DNA of 54,613 nt from Actinocrinis sp046724665 (GTDB lineage: Bacteria; Actinomycetota; Actinomycetes; Streptomycetales; Catenulisporaceae). This document shows, in pieces, positions 41,431 through 50,114 of this stretch. The notes beneath the pieces are model-generated. The model worked only from the letters and a program-made list of their open reading frames with translations. It was not told the DNA's origin and did not search any database. A program made the position numbers and the translations under genes. The first letter of the stretch is position 1, and each line of letters opens with the position of its first letter. Where the stretch lies: assembly GCA_046724665.1 (NCBI GenBank), contig JBKOWZ010000139.1, forward strand, positions 1-54,613, read 5' to 3'.

Positions 41431-42204
41431 TCACGACCCCTTCTGCGGCACGATCTGGAAGTAGATCGCGGTCATCACGAAGTTGGTGAAGAACAGCAGC
41501 AGGAAGGTGATCACCACGGACTGGTTGACCGCCTCGCCGACGCCCTTCGGCCCGCCCTTGGCGTGCAGGCCCTTGTACGAGGCCACGATCGCGGCGATGG
41601 CGCCGAACACCAGGGCCTTGATCTCGGCCGCGTACAGGTCGGGCAGCTGGGCCAGCGCGGTGAACGAGGCGAGGTAGGCGCCGGGCGTGCCGTGCTGCAC
41701 GACCACGTTGAAGAAGTAGCCGCCGGCCACGCCGACCACCGAGACCAGCCCGTTGAGCAGGACGGAGACCAGCATCGCGGCCAGTACCCTGGGCACCACC
41801 AGCCGGTGCACCGGGTCGATGCCGAGCACCTCGAGCGCGTCGATCTCCTCGCGGATCTTGCGCGCGCCCAGGTCCGCGCAGATCGCCGAGCCGCCGGCCC
41901 CGGCGATCAGCAGCGCGGTGACCAGCGGCGAGGCCTCGCGCAGCACCGCGAGCACCGAGGCGCCGCCGGTGAACGACTGCGCGCCGAGCTGGTCGGCCAG
42001 ATTGCCGAACTGCAACGCGACCACCGCGCCGAACGGGATGGAGACCAGCGCCGTCGGCATGATGGTGACGCTGGCGATGAACCAGGCCTGCTGGATGAAC
42101 TCGCGCCACTGCACCGGCCGGCGCGGCAGGGTGCGCAGCACGTCGAGGGCCAGCGCGAACAGCTTGCCCGATTCGCGCAGCGGGCTGACCGGCGAGAACG
42201 TCAT
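41431..42204 (-). CDS. yrbEA: YrbE-type ABC permease, first subunit
   Basis: 257 residues, MlaE/YrbE permease. Blocks: ALVSIPFGAVVALQFGNLAD, GSAICADLGARKIREEIDAL (coupling helix) and YKGLHAKGGPKGVGEAVNQS. The ATG at 42204 overlaps the ATPase stop as ATGA. It forms a heterodimer with the following permease and, with the ATPase, powers lipid or steroid transfer through the Mce subunits. Confidence 0.92.
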   Translation of the reverse strand: MTFSPVSPLRESGKLFALALDVLRTLPRRPVQWREFIQQAWFIASVTIMPTALVSIPFGAVVALQFGNLADQLGAQSFTGGASVLAVLREASPLVTALLIAGAGGSAICADLGARKIREEIDALEVLGIDPVHRLVVPRVLAAMLVSVLLNGLVSVVGVAGGYFFNVVVQHGTPGAYLASFTALAQLPDLYAAEIKALVFGAIAAIVASYKGLHAKGGPKGVGEAVNQSVVITFLLLFFTNFVMTAIYFQIVPQKGS

Positions 42205-43154
42205 AGCGCGCGCTCCGGCCCGTGCCGCTGCGCGATGGCCTGCCAGCGCGGCGTGAGCGGCACGTCCGGCCCCGGCAGCAGCCGCGGCGCCATCGCCCCG
42301 TTCGCACCGCCGTTCCCGTTCCCGTTGCCGCCCGTGTACTCGTGCACGCCGTTGTCCAACTCGGCCAGCTCCTGCTCGACCAGCGAGGCGTCCTTCTCCT
42401 CGGCCATGCCGATCGGCCCCTGCATCCGGCCGTTGAGGAACTGGCGCACCACCGGCTCGTCGCTGGTCAGCAGCTGCTCGCGCGGGCCGAAGAGCACCAG
42501 TTCGCGGCGGAAGAGCAGGCCGATGTTGTCCGGCACCACCCGGGCCGAGGCGATGTCGTGCGTCACGATCAGGAAGGTCGCGTCGATCTGCGCGTTCAGA
42601 TCGACGATCAGCTGGTTGAGATAGGCGACGCGGACCGGGTCGAGCCCGGAGTCCGGCTCGTCGAACAGGATGATCTGCGGGTCGAGCACCAGCGCCCTGG
42701 CCAGCCCGGCGCGCTTGCGCATGCCGCCGGAGATCTGCCCGGGCAGCTTGTCCTCCGCGCCGAGCAGCCCGACCAGCTCCATCTTCTCCAGCACGATCCG
42801 GCGGATCTCGCCCTCGTGCCGCCTGGTGTGCTCGCGCAGCGGGAAGGCGATGTTGTCGTACAGGTTCATCGAGCCGAACAGCGCGCCGTCCTGGAACAGC
42901 ACGCCGAACAGCTTGCGCACCTCGTAGAGTTCGCGCTCGCGCAGCCGCGTGACGTCCTGCCCCTCGATCCAGACCGAGCCGCGGTCCGGGCGCAGCAGGC
43001 CGACCAGGGTCTTGAGGAAGACGGACTTGCCGGTGCCCGAGGGGCCGAGCATCACCGAGATCTCGCTGGCGGGCAGCGTCAGCGACACGTCCCGCCAGAT
43101 CACCTGGCTGCCGAAGGACTTGGTCAGCCCTTCGACCCGGATTTCGACTCCCAC
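42201..43154 (-). CDS. mceG: MceG/Mkl-type ABC ATPase
   Basis: 317 residues. Walker A GPSGTGKS, Q-loop LFQDGALF, signature ISGGMRKRAGLARAL, Walker B ILFDEPDSGLDP, H-loop VTHDIASA. A C-terminal extension after about residue 240 (MAEEKDASLVEQELAELDNG) matches Mkl-type Mce ATPases and then gives a Gly-Asn repeat (GGNGNGNGG). I choose GTG at 43154 with AGGGAG 6 nt upstream; sequence before it lacks homology. First gene of the operon, unlike mycobacteria where the ATPase is unlinked. The promoter should lie at 43155-43315. Confidence 0.91.
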   Translation of the reverse strand: MGVEIRVEGLTKSFGSQVIWRDVSLTLPASEISVMLGPSGTGKSVFLKTLVGLLRPDRGSVWIEGQDVTRLRERELYEVRKLFGVLFQDGALFGSMNLYDNIAFPLREHTRRHEGEIRRIVLEKMELVGLLGAEDKLPGQISGGMRKRAGLARALVLDPQIILFDEPDSGLDPVRVAYLNQLIVDLNAQIDATFLIVTHDIASARVVPDNIGLLFRRELVLFGPREQLLTSDEPVVRQFLNGRMQGPIGMAEEKDASLVEQELAELDNGVHEYTGGNGNGNGGANGAMAPRLLPGPDVPLTPRWQAIAQRHGPERAL

Positions 43155-43317
43155 ACGGGGCTCCCTACGACCGCGACGGGCTGCCCCCGCGGGCGCCCCC
43201 GGCCTCGGCGCCAACAGTGCAGCTTGCCGAGACTAGGCGCAGGATCCGGGCCGCGACCAGACGTGCATGTAACTCGAAAGAGTGAATCCGAGCCGATTGT
43301 TACCGACCCGTAAAGAA

Positions 43318-43354
43318 GGGCGGCGCGTCAGACACCGTGTGCGACGCGCCGCCC
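43318..43354. terminator. Hairpin terminator after the glycosyltransferase gene
   Basis: GGGCGGCGCGTC (43318-43329) and its exact complement (43343-43354) form a 12-bp stem with a 13-nt loop. It begins 26 nt after the stop of the minus-strand glycosyltransferase and isolates it from the mce operon. Confidence 0.72.
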
Positions 43355-43379
43355 CCGTGAAGTCAGGACGATTACAGGA

Positions 43380-44657
43380 CTACGCGGCTTCCCTCAGCAC
43401 CGGGCGACCGGTGCGGAAGGCCTCCTCGACGATGTCCGCCGAGCGGCTCACCGCGTCCATGCCCTTGATGAGGTCTTGGAACTTCAGTGCGCTGTCGCGG
43501 TACGACTGCTTCGTGCGCACGGTCTCGATCGCGGCGCGCAGCTTGCGAGTGTTGACCCTGCCCACCGGGATGAACTCGGCCACGCCGTGGTACTTCGCCC
43601 GGGCGGCGACGCCGGGGTTGTCGTTCGTCACCGGCAGCAGCACCATCGGTACGCCGCAGGCCAGCGCCTGGAGCGTCGAGTTCATGCCGCCGTGGCCGAT
43701 GTAGAGCGACGCCCGCTTGAGCAGGTCGAGCTGCGGGGCGTAGTTCACGATGATCGGGTTGCCCGGGAAGTCGGTCGGGATCGCGGTGTTCGGGCTGCCC
43801 AGCGAGATCACCAGCTGCACGTCCATGTCGGCGCAGGCCTCGGCCATGGTGCGAAAGACGCGCATCATCCGGTTCTGCAAGGTGCCCATCGACGCGTAGA
43901 CCAGCGGCCTGCCGTCCAGCGACTCCCACGGGAAGGGGACCGGCTCAGACCGGTTCAGGTCGGTCAGCGGGCCGGTGTTGTGGAAGCACTCGGGCGCCTC
44001 GTTGCGCGGGAAATCGAAGAACTCGGGAACCTGCGCGATCTGCGCCAGCTTCGAGAACGACTCGTCCACGCTCATCTTCACCGGCAGGCCGAACTTGGCG
44101 CGGGCGCGGTGGGCCTCCCTGGTGTACGAGGACTCGATCATGTACCGTACCTGGTACGCGATCTTGTTGCGCACCCGCGCCTGCGTCGAGTCCTCATAGG
44201 GCCAGTACATCGTCCACGGCGGGACGCCCAGGTCGGTGTTGAGCGGCAGCAGGCTGCACAGGCTGACGAACGGGATGTCGTGCTTCTCCGAGACGGCCTG
44301 CCCGACCGTCTGGATCTGGTCGATGACGAGCGCGTCCACGCCGTTGCCGACGACCGCGTCGGTCAGGTCCTCCTTGTGCATGGCCGCCAGCGCGGTGAGG
44401 TCCTTGATGATGAAGCGGATCGCCCGCATCCCGGTCAGCCGGCCCTGCGTTTCGGTGAACTTCTCCAGCGAGCCGAGCGGGAACTGCCGGGTGCCCACGG
44501 GTATGAACTCGAGGTCGTTGGCGAGGACCGGCTTCTGGGCGTCGAGAGTCGAGATCACCGATACCCGGTGCCCCCGGTATTTCAACTCGCGGCCGAGCGT
44601 GATCATCGGATTGACATGACCCGTGTACGGCGGCGTGATCAGACCGATATGAGACAA
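43380..44657 (-). CDS. UGT-type (GT1) glycosyltransferase
   Basis: A 425-residue GT-B enzyme. N-terminal acceptor domain begins HIGLITPPYTGHVNPMITLG. The C-terminal donor motif is YIGHGGMNSTLQALACGVP followed by TNDNPGVAARA, where the usual Asp-Gln pair of the UGT motif reads Asp-Asn. Features resemble CrtX/MGT groups. A TTG at 44657 is the likely start: GGGAGA lies 5-6 nt upstream and the protein then begins at the first beta strand; ATG at 44690 has no ribosome site. It lies downstream of an MFS exporter on the same strand. The acceptor could be a carotenoid, macrolide or own metabolite; I cannot tell. Confidence 0.82.
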   Translation of the reverse strand: MSHIGLITPPYTGHVNPMITLGRELKYRGHRVSVISTLDAQKPVLANDLEFIPVGTRQFPLGSLEKFTETQGRLTGMRAIRFIIKDLTALAAMHKEDLTDAVVGNGVDALVIDQIQTVGQAVSEKHDIPFVSLCSLLPLNTDLGVPPWTMYWPYEDSTQARVRNKIAYQVRYMIESSYTREAHRARAKFGLPVKMSVDESFSKLAQIAQVPEFFDFPRNEAPECFHNTGPLTDLNRSEPVPFPWESLDGRPLVYASMGTLQNRMMRVFRTMAEACADMDVQLVISLGSPNTAIPTDFPGNPIIVNYAPQLDLLKRASLYIGHGGMNSTLQALACGVPMVLLPVTNDNPGVAARAKYHGVAEFIPVGRVNTRKLRAAIETVRTKQSYRDSALKFQDLIKGMDAVSRSADIVEEAFRTGRPVLREAA

Positions 44658-44815
44658 CTGATTCTCCCGTGAATGTGCCAGGTAGGGCATGGCTGATGGG
44701 TCGTACTGGCTACCTGAACGAATCATCTCGCGCCGCAACGCCTTGTGGGCGCTGCGGCGCGAGACCTGGTGCCTTGTTGCCTTGTTTCAGTCGTGCTTGT
44801 TCAGCGGTGCCCGGT

Positions 44816-46270
44816 TCAGCGAGCCGACGTCTCGACTGCCTGCCCGACCGGAGCCGCGTCGCCGGCCGCCTTCGGCGCGGCGGGCAACGGCCCGGGCAGC
44901 AGCAGCGCGACCACCGCGCCGATCGCGACGACGACCATACCGGCCCATACCGCCGGCCGCAGGCCGTCCACGAAGTGCGCGGGCGAGCTGTAGTCGCCGT
45001 TGGCGGCGAACACCGAGGACAGCACCGCGATGCCGAGGGCGATGCCCAGCTCCCGCAGCGTGTTGTTCACGCCCGAGGCCTTGCCGTGGTCAGCCTCCGG
45101 CGTGCTGGAGAGCACGACGGTGGCCATCGGCGCCAGGGTCATGCCCATGCCGGCGCCGCCGAGGATGAACGAGGGCACGAAGGTGGAGTACGGCACGTTG
45201 GTGCCCGTCGTGCTGGCGATCCAGGCGAGCGCGCCCGCCTGCATCGCCAGGCCCGCGGAGACGATGACCTTGGCGCCGAGCTTGGGGACCAGCAGGGCGG
45301 ACAACGGCGCGGTGATCATCGGGACCATGGTCCACGGCAGGGTGCGGACACCGGAGGCGAGCGGCGAGAGGCCCTCCACCGCCGGGAAGAACTGGGCGAA
45401 CAGGAACACCGTGCCGAACACGCCGAAGGAGAAGGTGAGCGTGGTGAAGTTGAGCACGGAGAACGCCCCGTAGCGGAACAGCCGCAGCGGCATCAGCGGC
45501 GTGCGGGTCCGCGCCTGCCAGAGCACGAAGAGCAGGATCAGGCCGACCCCGCCGAACAGCACGCCGAGGGTGTCGCCGGAGGTCCAGCCGTGCGAGTCGC
45601 TGCGGATGATCGCCCAGGTCATCGCGAACACGCCGCCCGCGACGAGTACCAGTCCGACGAGGTCGAGTTCTCGGTCTGGACCGCGCGACTCGTGCAGCGT
45701 CTTCCACATGAACGGCAGGACCAGCACGCCGAGCGGCACGTTCAGCCAGAAGATCCACTGCCAGGCCAGGCCGTCCACCACGGCGCCGCTGATCAGCGGG
45801 CCGATCGCGACGCCCAGGCCGCTGATGCCGCCCCAGATGCCGATCGCCACCTCGCGCATGTTCGGCGGCACGGCGGCGCCGAGCAGGGTGAGCGAGAGCG
45901 GCACCATCGCCGCGGCGCCGGCGCCCTGGAAGGCCCGGGCGGTGATGAGCACGGTCGTGTCGCCGGCGAGGGCGCAGGTGGCGGACGCGGCCGTGAACAG
46001 GACGATGCCGACCGCGAACATCAGGCGCCGGCCGAACCGGTCGCCCAGCGCGGCGGCGGTCAGCAGCAGCGCTGCGTACGCGAGTGTGTAAGCGTTTACG
46101 ACCCACTGCATCGACTCGGCCGACCCGCCGAGGTGCTCCTTGATAACCGGCAGCGCGAACACGACGACCAGGTTGTCCAGTGTCGCCATGAACAGCGGTA
46201 TCGAGGTAGCCACGATCGCCGCAGCGAGAGGCGGCCGTACCGTGGCCGCTTCACTGGTGGTAGAAGCCAT
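44816..46270 (-). CDS. MFS exporter, 14-TM DHA2 family
   Basis: 484 residues with about 14 hydrophobic segments. Motif A GDRFGRRLMFAVG, motif C-like GPLISGAVVDGLAWQWIFW, and FMATLDNLVVVFALPVIKEH in helix 1 are typical of EmrB/QacA drug exporters. ATG at 46270 follows an AT-rich promoter region shared with the divergent TetR gene. The pair is the usual layout of a ligand-inducible efflux pump. The glycosyltransferase gene lies 158 bp downstream and may be cotranscribed. Confidence 0.88.
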   Translation of the reverse strand: MASTTSEAATVRPPLAAAIVATSIPLFMATLDNLVVVFALPVIKEHLGGSAESMQWVVNAYTLAYAALLLTAAALGDRFGRRLMFAVGIVLFTAASATCALAGDTTVLITARAFQGAGAAAMVPLSLTLLGAAVPPNMREVAIGIWGGISGLGVAIGPLISGAVVDGLAWQWIFWLNVPLGVLVLPFMWKTLHESRGPDRELDLVGLVLVAGGVFAMTWAIIRSDSHGWTSGDTLGVLFGGVGLILLFVLWQARTRTPLMPLRLFRYGAFSVLNFTTLTFSFGVFGTVFLFAQFFPAVEGLSPLASGVRTLPWTMVPMITAPLSALLVPKLGAKVIVSAGLAMQAGALAWIASTTGTNVPYSTFVPSFILGGAGMGMTLAPMATVVLSSTPEADHGKASGVNNTLRELGIALGIAVLSSVFAANGDYSSPAHFVDGLRPAVWAGMVVVAIGAVVALLLPGPLPAAPKAAGDAAPVGQAVETSAR

Positions 46271-46280
46271 TGGCTCGTAT

Positions 46281-46330
46281 CCTTAGCATTGGATGATAAC
46301 TAAGCCTATTATGGTATCCGATGATAACAT
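46281..46330. promoter_or_regulatory. Divergent promoter with repeated GATGATAAC element
   Basis: The AT-rich gap between the MFS and TetR starts holds GATGATAAC twice, at 46292-46300 and 46320-46328, 28 bp apart. The first copy is enclosed by TTAG...CTAA, the second by GTATC...GATAAC, each giving a partial dyad. It is the obvious place for TetR binding. Confidence 0.5.
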
Positions 46331-46337
46331 GTCAACC

Positions 46338-46934
46338 ATGGCCGATCCCATAGTCAGCGGGCCACAGCGGCGGATGCCCGCGCAGCAGCGACAACAGCAG
46401 ATCCTCGAGGCCGCGGTCGAGGCGTTCGCGGAGTACGGCTACGCCGGCGCCACCACCGATCAGATCGCCCGGCTCGGCGGCGTATCGCAGCCGTACGTCG
46501 TGCGGATGTTCGGAGGCAAGCACGCTCTGTTCATCGCCGCGCACACGTACGTCATCGATCGCGTCGAATCCGTGTTCCGCTCCGCGGTCGAGCAGCGTGA
46601 CAGTGCTCTGTCTCCCATGGAGGCGCTCGGGCGAGCCTACCTGGAGCTGGTGCCCGACCGGAACCTCCTGCGGATGATGCAGCACAGCTTCACCATGGGC
46701 GCCGACCCGCAGTTCGGGCCGGCCGTGCGTGCGTGCCTGGTGCGCATCTACCGGCTGGTCAGGGAGCTGACCGGGGCGCCGCCCGATCAGGCCCGCGCGT
46801 TCGTGGCGAACGGCCTGCTGGTCAATACCCTGGTCACCCTCCAGCTGCCCGAGTTCGTCGGCGACGACCCGTACGCCGCGGAACTGGTGGAGTCGGCGAC
46901 CGGCGCCGCCGAACTCGGTGCCGCGCGGGGCTGA
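46338..46934 (+). CDS. TetR-family regulator
   Basis: About 198 residues from ATG at 46338. HTH region: ILEAAVEAFAEYGYAGATTDQIARLGGVSQPYVVRMFGGKHALF (given here as one domain, positions about 20-65), with TTDQIARLGG as recognition helix start. The C-terminal ligand domain is all helical. In-frame ATGs at 46293, 46311 and 46329 overlap the operator repeats and none has a clear ribosome site, so the start is uncertain. Divergent from the MFS exporter, which it probably represses. Confidence 0.83.
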   Translation: MADPIVSGPQRRMPAQQRQQQILEAAVEAFAEYGYAGATTDQIARLGGVSQPYVVRMFGGKHALFIAAHTYVIDRVESVFRSAVEQRDSALSPMEALGRAYLELVPDRNLLRMMQHSFTMGADPQFGPAVRACLVRIYRLVRELTGAPPDQARAFVANGLLVNTLVTLQLPEFVGDDPYAAELVESATGAAELGAARG

Positions 46935-47082
46935 CCGGCCCGGTCGGCGGCGTAAGCCCGAGTTGGCATGCATTCGCCAACAGGGTCTTATATCAGACTG
47001 TCCCGTCGTCGTATGCTCCCGGCGATGAGCCGCCGCTGATCACCTCCGTGACGGCGGCACGACTGCGAGAGAGGGCAGTAAC

Positions 47083-47904
47083 GTGTCGCACCGTCCCGCC
47101 TGGGCTCCGGACGATATCGATCTGGAGCGCCCGGCACCGGCCCGGATGTACGACTACTACCTCGGCGGATCACACAACTTCGCGGCGGACCGCGAGCTGG
47201 CCGAGAAGGCGCTCGGCGCGTGGCCCGAGCTGCCGCAGGTCACCCGCGCCAACCGGGCGTTCCTGCGGCGCGCCGTGACGTTCCTGGTCGAGCAGGGCAT
47301 CGACCAGTTCCTCGACCTGGGCTCCGGCATCCCCACCGCCGGGAACGTCCACGAGATCGTCTCCACGCTCAACCCGCGGGCGCGCACCGCGTACGTGGAC
47401 AGCGACCCGGTCGCCGTGTCGCACAGCCGGCTGCTGCTCACCGACACGCCGAACGCCACGGTCGTGCACGCCGACTTGCGCGACGCCGCCGCGGTGCTGT
47501 CCGACCCGGCGCTCGTCGGCTTCCTCGACCTGAGCCGCCCGGCGGCGGTGCTGATGTTCGCGGTGCTGCACTTCGTGCCGGACGGCGACGACCCGGCGGG
47601 CGTGGTCGCCGCGTACCGGGACGCGACCGTGCCCGGGTCGTACCTGGCGGTCAGCCACGGCACCCGGGACTACCTGCCCGAGCGGATCCGGAACCTCGAA
47701 GCGGTCTACAGCCGCTCCAGCAGCTCGATGACCATGCGCAGCCACGCCGAGATCAGCGGTCTGATGCAAGGGTACGAACTGGTGCCCCCGGGCCTGGTGG
47801 ACATGATCCACTGGCGGCCCGACGCGCACAACCCGCTGCCCGACCCGCTCGGCGGGGACGTGAAGCGGTACTCGGGCTACGGCGCGATCGGGCGGCGGGA
47901 ATGA
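47083..47904 (+). CDS. S-adenosyl methyltransferase of the DUF574 family
   Basis: 273 residues. Family features: start DIDLERPAPARMYDYYLGGS followed by HNFAADRELAE, SAM site QFLDLGSGIPTAGNVHE, VDSDPVAVSHS, and the Asp-Leu-Ser-Arg-Pro / LHFVPDGDDP block. GTG at 47083 has GAGAGG 8 nt upstream. The family is very common in actinobacteria and substrates are unknown to me. Its stop overlaps the next start as ATGA, tying it to a c-di-GMP enzyme. Confidence 0.88.
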   Translation: MSHRPAWAPDDIDLERPAPARMYDYYLGGSHNFAADRELAEKALGAWPELPQVTRANRAFLRRAVTFLVEQGIDQFLDLGSGIPTAGNVHEIVSTLNPRARTAYVDSDPVAVSHSRLLLTDTPNATVVHADLRDAAAVLSDPALVGFLDLSRPAAVLMFAVLHFVPDGDDPAGVVAAYRDATVPGSYLAVSHGTRDYLPERIRNLEAVYSRSSSSMTMRSHAEISGLMQGYELVPPGLVDMIHWRPDAHNPLPDPLGGDVKRYSGYGAIGRRE

Positions 47905-50039
47905 GCGACGTCGGCGAGATAGCCGGTGAGCTGCCGGCGGCCTGGGCGGCGGCGCTGGCCGCCGCCAGTTCCGTGCCCATGAACGCGGCGGAGACCAGGG
48001 CGCTGGTCGCGCTGCTCGCCGACTGGGTCTCGGCCGCGCTGGCTGACACCGTGTCGGCGCGCAAGGCAGGCACCGCCGTGGGCACCGCGCTGGTCGATTC
48101 GCACCACACACAGCCTGAATCGCTGGCCGCGTCGATCAGCGTATTGTCAGACCACCTTCCGGCCAGCCTCGAACCGGCCGTGCGCACTGCGCTGTCCGCG
48201 GGCCTCGCGGCGGGCTACGCGGACGCGCTGCGTGAGCGCACCCGCGGCGAGCAGGAGGCGATCCGCGTCGCCGTGCTCGAAGCGCACCGCACCAGCGAGG
48301 CGCGGTTCCGCGCGGTGTTCCGCAGCGCCCCGCTGGGCATCGGGATCGCGGACGGCTCGGGCCGCATCCTGGAGGTGAACGAGCCGCTGGCCCGGATGCT
48401 CGGCCGGAACCCGCGGGCCGTGCGCGGCGTGGAGATCCGCTCGTTGGAGCTGCCCACGGACCCGCCGGACTACTGGGAGCAGTACGAGGCGCTGCTGGCC
48501 GGGCGCCGGCGGCAGATGAGCGGCGAGAAGCAGTTCCCCGGCCCGGACGGCGAGGCGATCTGGGCCCGGATGCGCGCGAGCAGCATCATCGGCGACGACG
48601 GCCGCACCGCACTGATGATCGGACTGTTCGAGGACGTGACCGAGCGGCACCGGATGACCGAACGGCTGCGTTATCAGGCCACGCACGATCCGCTCACCGG
48701 GCTGCCCAACCGTACCCGCCTGCTGGAACAACTCGCCGCGGTGCTGAACCGCACAGCCGCGCCGGCCGACCAGCGGCACGGCAAGCAGCACGGCGAGCAA
48801 CGCATCGCCCTCTGCTTCCTCGACATCGACGGATTCAAAGCCATCAACGACACGCTGGGCCACGACGCGGGCGACCGGCTGCTGATCGAGGTCGCCGCGC
48901 GGCTGCGCGAGGCCACCGAGCCGTACGGCCACCCGATCGCGCGGATGGGCGGCGACGAGTTCGTCATCCTGCTGGCGGACACCGCCGGCCCGCACAGCGC
49001 AACCGAAGCGGTCGAGCGTGCACTGGCCGCGATCCGCCGGCCGCTGGTGCTCGACGGGCGGGAGCTGAGCGTGACCGCGAGCGCCGGCATCGTCGAGCGT
49101 CCCGCCGCCGGCGCGCTGCCCAGCGAACTGCTGCGCGCCGCGGACATGACGATGTACTGGGCGAAGTCGGCAGGCCGGGACCGCTGGGAACTGTTCGACC
49201 CGGAGCGCAACGCCCGCCAGGTGGCCCGTTACGCGCTCTCGCACGAACTGCCCGCGGCGCTCGAGCGTGGTGAGCTCTTCCTCGAGTACCAGCCCATCGT
49301 GTGCATGGAGACGCACCGAGTCCACGCACTAGAGGCGCTGGTGCGCTGGAACCACCCGCAGCGCGGCCTGCTCGGCCCCGACCAATTCGTACCGCTGGCC
49401 GAGGAAACCGGCACGATCGTGGCGCTGGGCCGCTGGGTCCTGCGAAAGGCCGTGGCCGACGCGGCGGCCTGGCCACAGCACCCGGACGGCACCGAACTGT
49501 CGGTCTCGGTGAACGTGGCCGTGCGTCAAGTGCACGATCCGGGACTGGTACCCGAAATCCGCGACGCCCTGGCCGAGTTCGGCCTGCCGCCGGCGCGCCT
49601 CCAACTCGAGATCACCGAGAGCGCGGTCATGGACCCCGGCGAAAGCGGCCGCCCGGCCGTGGAGCGCCTGCGCCAACTCTCGGCCCTCGGCATCCGCATC
49701 GCGATCGACGATTTCGGCACCGGCTACTCGAACCTGGCCTACCTGCGCAGACTCCCCGCCCACACCCTCAAGATCGACTCGTCCTTCGTCGCGGGTCTGA
49801 TCCCCGACCCGGACGAGGACGGCCACCAGGCCTCCGAGGAACCGATCGTCAGCGGCCTGATCACCCTCGCACGCGCCTGTGGCATGACCCTGACCGCCGA
49901 GGGCGTGGAGACCGCCGCGCAAGCCGACAAGCTGCGCGAGCTGGGCGCGGACAGCGGCCAGGGCTACTACTACTCGCGGCCCGTGCGCACCGACCGCGTG
50001 CCCGCGCTGCTCAGCGCCATGCCCGGGCCGCCCGCCTGA
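47901..50039 (+). CDS. PAS-GGDEF-EAL cyclic di-GMP synthase/phosphodiesterase
   Basis: 712 residues, cytoplasmic. Order: helical N-terminus (1-125), PAS (about 130-250), GGDEF (about 265-425, intact motif GGDEF at 350-354), EAL (about 435-700, EAL at 478-480). EAL metal residues are kept: LEITES, IDDFGTGYSNL, LKIDSSFV, AEGVET. The product-inhibition I-site (RxxD before GGDEF) is lost: the positions read P-Y-G-H. Both activities thus look possible, with the synthase free of feedback. The layout matches the RmdA type of Streptomyces developmental c-di-GMP enzymes. ATG at 47901 overlaps the methyltransferase stop. Confidence 0.92.
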   Translation: MSDVGEIAGELPAAWAAALAAASSVPMNAAETRALVALLADWVSAALADTVSARKAGTAVGTALVDSHHTQPESLAASISVLSDHLPASLEPAVRTALSAGLAAGYADALRERTRGEQEAIRVAVLEAHRTSEARFRAVFRSAPLGIGIADGSGRILEVNEPLARMLGRNPRAVRGVEIRSLELPTDPPDYWEQYEALLAGRRRQMSGEKQFPGPDGEAIWARMRASSIIGDDGRTALMIGLFEDVTERHRMTERLRYQATHDPLTGLPNRTRLLEQLAAVLNRTAAPADQRHGKQHGEQRIALCFLDIDGFKAINDTLGHDAGDRLLIEVAARLREATEPYGHPIARMGGDEFVILLADTAGPHSATEAVERALAAIRRPLVLDGRELSVTASAGIVERPAAGALPSELLRAADMTMYWAKSAGRDRWELFDPERNARQVARYALSHELPAALERGELFLEYQPIVCMETHRVHALEALVRWNHPQRGLLGPDQFVPLAEETGTIVALGRWVLRKAVADAAAWPQHPDGTELSVSVNVAVRQVHDPGLVPEIRDALAEFGLPPARLQLEITESAVMDPGESGRPAVERLRQLSALGIRIAIDDFGTGYSNLAYLRRLPAHTLKIDSSFVAGLIPDPDEDGHQASEEPIVSGLITLARACGMTLTAEGVETAAQADKLRELGADSGQGYYYSRPVRTDRVPALLSAMPGPPA

Positions 50040-50058
50040 CAGCGCCTAGCGCGTAAGA

Positions 50059-50077
50059 TCGCCGCGAAATGCGGCGA
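50059..50077. terminator. Short hairpin between convergent genes
   Basis: TCGCCGC / GCGGCGA with a 5-nt loop (GAAAT). It lies in the 75-bp gap between the stops of the c-di-GMP enzyme and the minus-strand gene ending at 50115 and may serve both. Confidence 0.5.
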
Positions 50078-50114
50078 CCGTGCTCGCCATCGCCCCAGCC
50101 AGGGTCACTCAGGC

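Noticed and set aside
46962..46981. GTTGGC/GCCAAC hairpin after the TetR gene as a terminator
   Set aside because: Only 6 bp with an 8-nt loop and no T run; too weak to call.
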